Assembly (NCBI GenBank): GCA_963707695.1
Contig: CAVPQY010000003.1
Location: forward strand, 806,001-870,000
Direction: 5' to 3'
Length of the DNA: 64,000 nt
Origin: JAOPZW01 sp963707695
GTDB lineage: Bacteria > Actinomycetota > Thermoleophilia > Solirubrobacterales > Solirubrobacteraceae
The position numbers and the translations under genes were made by a program. Below are positions 61,533 through 64,000 of the stretch, piece by piece; position 1 is the stretch's first letter, and every line of letters begins with the position of its first letter. A model generated the notes under the pieces. It was not told where the DNA came from and searched no databases. It saw nothing but the letters and a program-made list of their open reading frames with translations.

Positions 61533-62611
61533 TCAGCCGCCGGCGTGCTCGCGCTCCCAGTTCCGGAACGCGTCGGTGAAGTACAGCAGCCGGACCTTCT
61601 TGAACTCCGTGGAGGAGTAGAGCGTCGCGCGCTCCTCGATGCAGCCGATCTCGTCGGCGATGGCGTCGAGGATCGCGTCGCACTCCTCCTTGGAGCGGCC
61701 GTGGGCCATGGTGAAGATCTGGTAGGGCCAGTCGGCGTAGGTCGGCCGCTGGTAGCAGTGGCTGATGCCGCGGAAGGCGGCCATGCGGGGGCCGATCTCG
61801 AAGATCCGCTCCTCGGGGACCTTCCAGACGCCCATCCCGTTGGCCGAGAAGCCGGCGCGGCGGTGGAACAGGATCGCCGCCACCCGCCGCAGCAGGCCGC
61901 GGTCGCGCATCCCGGCGAGGTGGTCGAGCAGCGCGCCGACGTCCATCCCGAGCTCGCGGGCGGCCGGGGCGAAGGGCTCGGCGACAACCGGCAGGTCGCC
62001 CTGCGTGGCCCGCACGACGGCGCGGTCGAGGTCGTCGAAGGGCTGCTTCTCGAGCTCGCGCGGCTCCTCGACGACGCCGCGGGCGGCGAGGTCGCGGGTC
62101 GACCCCTCCATCTCGAGGTCCATGCGGATCTTGAAGAGCTTGAGCGTCGGCAGCTGCCGGATCGACTCCGCGCCCGTGAGGTCCTGGAGGACGTCGAGCG
62201 TCCCCTGCAGCCCGAGGGCGGAGTCCTCCTCCACGGCGATCGTGAACCACATGTTGAACTCGTGGTTGCGCAGGTAGTTGTGGCTCACGCCGGGGTGGTC
62301 GTTGATGACCTTCGCGGCGCGCCACGGGTGCTCGGGATCGACCTTGGCCGCGACGAGCATCGAGCCGTAGCCGAACGCGCGAGTGTCGTAGATCGGGGTG
62401 ACCTGGCGGATGATGCGGTCGGCGAGCAGCCGCCTGCGTGGCCGCGAGGACCTCCTCCTCGGTCACGCCCGCCTGCTCGGCCACGCGCGCGTACGGGCGC
62501 GGGTCCAGCGGGAAGTGGCCCTGGAGGAGGTTCAGCGAGCTTGCGGTCGAGGTCGCTCAGCGGGACGGCGGCGCCGTCCTTGCGCGAGCGGACCTTGGGG
62601 GTGGCGGTCAC
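61533..62611 (-). CDS. Two-domain AhbA/AhbB-like siroheme decarboxylase or Lrp/AsnC-type regulator (frameshifted)
   Basis: 358 residues when two surplus bases (near 62536 and 62432) are skipped. Two tandem copies of a winged-helix plus AsnC-ligand-domain unit: L-L-N-L-L-Q-G-H-F-P-L-D-P-R-P-Y-A-R-V-A-E and A-V-V-R-A-T-Q-G-D-L-P-V-V start the halves. The family's heme-synthesis members carry I-x-D-T/Y-x-x-x-A-F-G-Y/x-G-M-x-V-W-K and N-H-E-F-N-M-W-F motifs, as here (D-T-R-A-F-G-Y, N-G-M-G-V-W). The GTG at 62611 overlaps the hemB stop (GTGA). Position between hemB and hemL favours a heme-pathway enzyme. Confidence 0.8.
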
Positions 62612-63589
62612 ATCGCCTGCAGCCATCGGGCGGCGTCCTTCGCGTGGTAGGTGATGACGATGTCGGCCCCGGCGCGGCGGATCGACGTCAGCGTCTCGAG
62701 CACGGCGGCGCGCTCGTCGAGCATCCCGGCCGCGGCTGCCGCCTTGACCATGGCGTACTCGCCGCTGACGTGGTAGGCCGCGACGGGGACGCGGGTCGCG
62801 TCCTTCACGCGGCGGACCACGTCGAGGTAGGGCAGCGCGGGCTTGACCATGACGAGGTCGGCGCCCTCCTCGACGTCGAGCAGCGCCTCGCGCACCGCCT
62901 CGTCCCCGTTGCCGGGGTCCATCTGGTAGCCGCGGCGGTCGCCGAAGGCCGGCGTCGAGTCCGCCGCGTCGCGGAACGGCCCGTAGAAGGCGGAGGCGAA
63001 CTTCGCGCTGTAGGCCATGATCGGCGTGTCGGCGAAGCCCTCGTCGTCGAGCGCCGCGCGGAGGTGGGCGACGCGCCCGTCCATCATGTCGCTCGGGGCG
63101 ACGACGTCGGCGCCGGCGCGGACCTGGCTGCGCCGCGGCGCGTGCGAGCAGCTCGAGCGTGGCGTCGTTGTCGACCTGGCCGTCGGCGCGCAGCAGCCCG
63201 CAGTGGCCGTGGTCGGTGTACTCGCACAGGCAGAGGTCGGCGAGCACGAGCAGGTCCGGGTGCGCGGCCTTGATCGCGCGGGTGGCGAGCTGGACGGCGC
63301 CCTCGTCGTCCCACGCCCCCGAGCCCACGTCGTCCTTCTCGGCCGGGATCCCGAAGAGCAGCACCGCGGGCACGCCGAGCGCGGCCGCCTCGGCCGCCTC
63401 GTCGACCGCCGCCGTCAGGGACAGGCGATCGACGCCGGGCATGGCCTCGACGGGCGCGCGGCCCTCGAGGCCCTCCTCGACGAAGAGCGGGAGGACGAGG
63501 TCGGCGGCGTCCAGCCGCGTCTCGCGCACGAGGTCGCGGAGGACCGGGGTGCGACGCAGGCGGCGCAGGCGGGTCTGGGGGAAGGGCAT
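62608..63589 (-). CDS. hemB: Delta-aminolevulinic acid dehydratase / porphobilinogen synthase (frameshifted)
   Basis: 326 residues once one surplus base near 63127 is skipped. N-terminal R-x-R-R-L-R-R-T-P-x-L-R-D-L-V-R-E-T, the metal-binding Cys region L-A-D-L-C-L-C-E-Y-T-D-H-G-H-C-G, then A-P-S-D-M-M-D-G-R. The Schiff-base lysines are in Y-S-A-K-F-A-S-A-F-Y-G-P-F-R and V-K-P-A-L-P-Y. The Cys cluster indicates the zinc-dependent form. It condenses two aminolevulinates. An essential step in heme synthesis, so the frameshift is probably an artefact. Confidence 0.92.
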
Positions 63590-63600
63590 GCCTCGCGGCC

Positions 63601-63606
63601 ATGGTA
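63601..63606 (-). promoter_or_regulatory. Putative -10 box (TACCAT) of hemB
   Basis: TACCAT on the minus strand ends 11 bases before the hemB ATG. Confidence 0.4.
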
Positions 63607-63644
63607 CCCGCGGGCCGCGCCGCGCCCGGGGACGCGCGGGTGCG

Positions 63645-63815
63645 CTAGACGACGTCGTCGCCCGCCGTGCCCTCGCCGGGGCGCGGCTCGACGCCCTCGA
63701 CCTCGTCCCGCCCACCCGTGGCGGCGGCGTCCTCGGCCGGGTCGTGCTGCGGCTCGTCCTCGTTCGCGACCCCGGGCGGGTCGTGGGGCGTCTCGCGGCG
63801 CGGGTCGGTCTCCAT
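63645..63815 (-). CDS. Small acidic hypothetical protein
   Basis: A 56-residue frame (M-E-T-D-P-R-R-E-T-P-H-D-P-P-G-V ... E-G-T-A-G-D-D-V-V) rich in Asp, Glu, Pro and Gly, probably disordered. It fits exactly between the GNAT gene stop and hemB and is on the same strand. There is no motif to assign function. Confidence 0.55.
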   Translation of the reverse strand: METDPRRETPHDPPGVANEDEPQHDPAEDAAATGGRDEVEGVEPRPGEGTAGDDVV

Positions 63816-63824
63816 CGCCGGGCG

Positions 63825-64000
63825 CTACCCGGGGGCGAGGCCGGTCCACTCCTCGACGGTCATCGCGTAGATGTCGTGGTCCTCCCAGACGCCCGCGATC
63901 CGCAGGTAGCGCGCGGCGCGGCCCTCGAGGCGGAAGCCCGCCTTCCGGACGACGCGGGTCGACCGGGCGTTGCGCGGGATGACCGCGGGCTGGACGCGGT
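63825..64000 (-). CDS. GNAT-family N-acetyltransferase, RimJ/RimL type (5' part outside window)
   Basis: The C-terminal 58 residues of an acetyltransferase, with the start beyond the right edge. The acetyl-CoA-site pattern (I-P-R-N-A-R-S-T-R-V-V-R-K-A-G-F-R-L-E-G) and W-E-D-H-D-I-Y-A-M near the end are typical of RimJ-like enzymes that acetylate protein N-termini. Confidence 0.85.
   Translation of the reverse strand, partial: RVQPAVIPRNARSTRVVRKAGFRLEGRAARYLRIAGVWEDHDIYAMTVEEWTGLAPG

Overview
The window reads as a chromosomal segment of a very high-GC Gram-positive bacterium. My best placement is an actinobacterium near Thermoleophilia/Solirubrobacterales. This rests on base composition, on single-base overlaps (ATGA/GTGA) between co-directional genes, on Bacillus-type qcrA-qcrB-qcrC, on trehalose synthase TreT beside OtsA, and on a zinc-type S18 in the rpsF-ssb-rpsR-rplI-dnaB order. 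The taxon is inferred; no rRNA is present to fix it. Many genes carry a TAnnnT hexamer 6-13 bases before the start codon, which suggests leaderless or very short-leader mRNAs.

Layout. 0-11 kb: a DUF899 protein, an acidic unknown, an MMPL exporter fused to a STAS domain, ybaK, and a complete peptide/nickel-type ABC operon read leftward (dppC, solute-binding lipoprotein, dppB, dppD, dppF). 11-15.7 kb: tRNA-Arg(CCT), pyrE, an L,D-transpeptidase, a CPBP protease, a HAD hydrolase and MscS. 15.7-25.2 kb: a bifunctional class A PBP, infA, thiL, a FlgM-like/sortase/M28-like membrane operon, then an OmpR-type regulator, histidine kinase and HtrA-type protease in one operon. 25.2-34.2 kb: treT-otsA, then rpsF-ssb-rpsR-rplI-dnaB-helicase loader-purA. 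34.2-39.8 kb: nucleotide-sugar genes resembling the UDP-diacetamido-mannuronate route (N-acetyltransferase, 3-dehydrogenase, 6-dehydrogenase, 2-epimerase) with a class IV aminotransferase. 39.8-44.4 kb: a secreted M19-like dipeptidase, dinB with a SOS box touching its start codon, and a secreted clan-A glycoside hydrolase.

44.4-52.1 kb is a decayed genomic island. A full tRNA-Lys(CTT) lies at its right end and an exact 37-base copy of the tRNA 3' part at its left end. A tyrosine-recombinase remnant abuts the tRNA. The cargo is a PgaC-like glycosyltransferase with a small membrane partner, a DUF7144 membrane protein, a coiled-coil membrane protein, two damaged DUF1269 genes and an arylsulfatase. 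Much of it is visibly lower in GC.

52.1-64 kb returns to core genes: tatA-tatC with a tetratricopeptide-like membrane protein, an SGNH lipase, then a respiration and heme block (polyprenyl synthase, menaquinone methyltransferase, qcrC-qcrB-qcrA, hemL, a siroheme-decarboxylase/Lrp-like protein, hemB). The Tat genes plausibly serve the twin-arginine Rieske protein QcrA.

A technical point: about 14 single-base frameshifts interrupt otherwise intact conserved genes, all between 34.6 and 63.2 kb and none in the left half. Several hit probably essential genes (hemB, qcrB, qcrC), so assembly or sequencing indels are the simplest explanation for most. Coordinates for those genes give the full reconstructed span.
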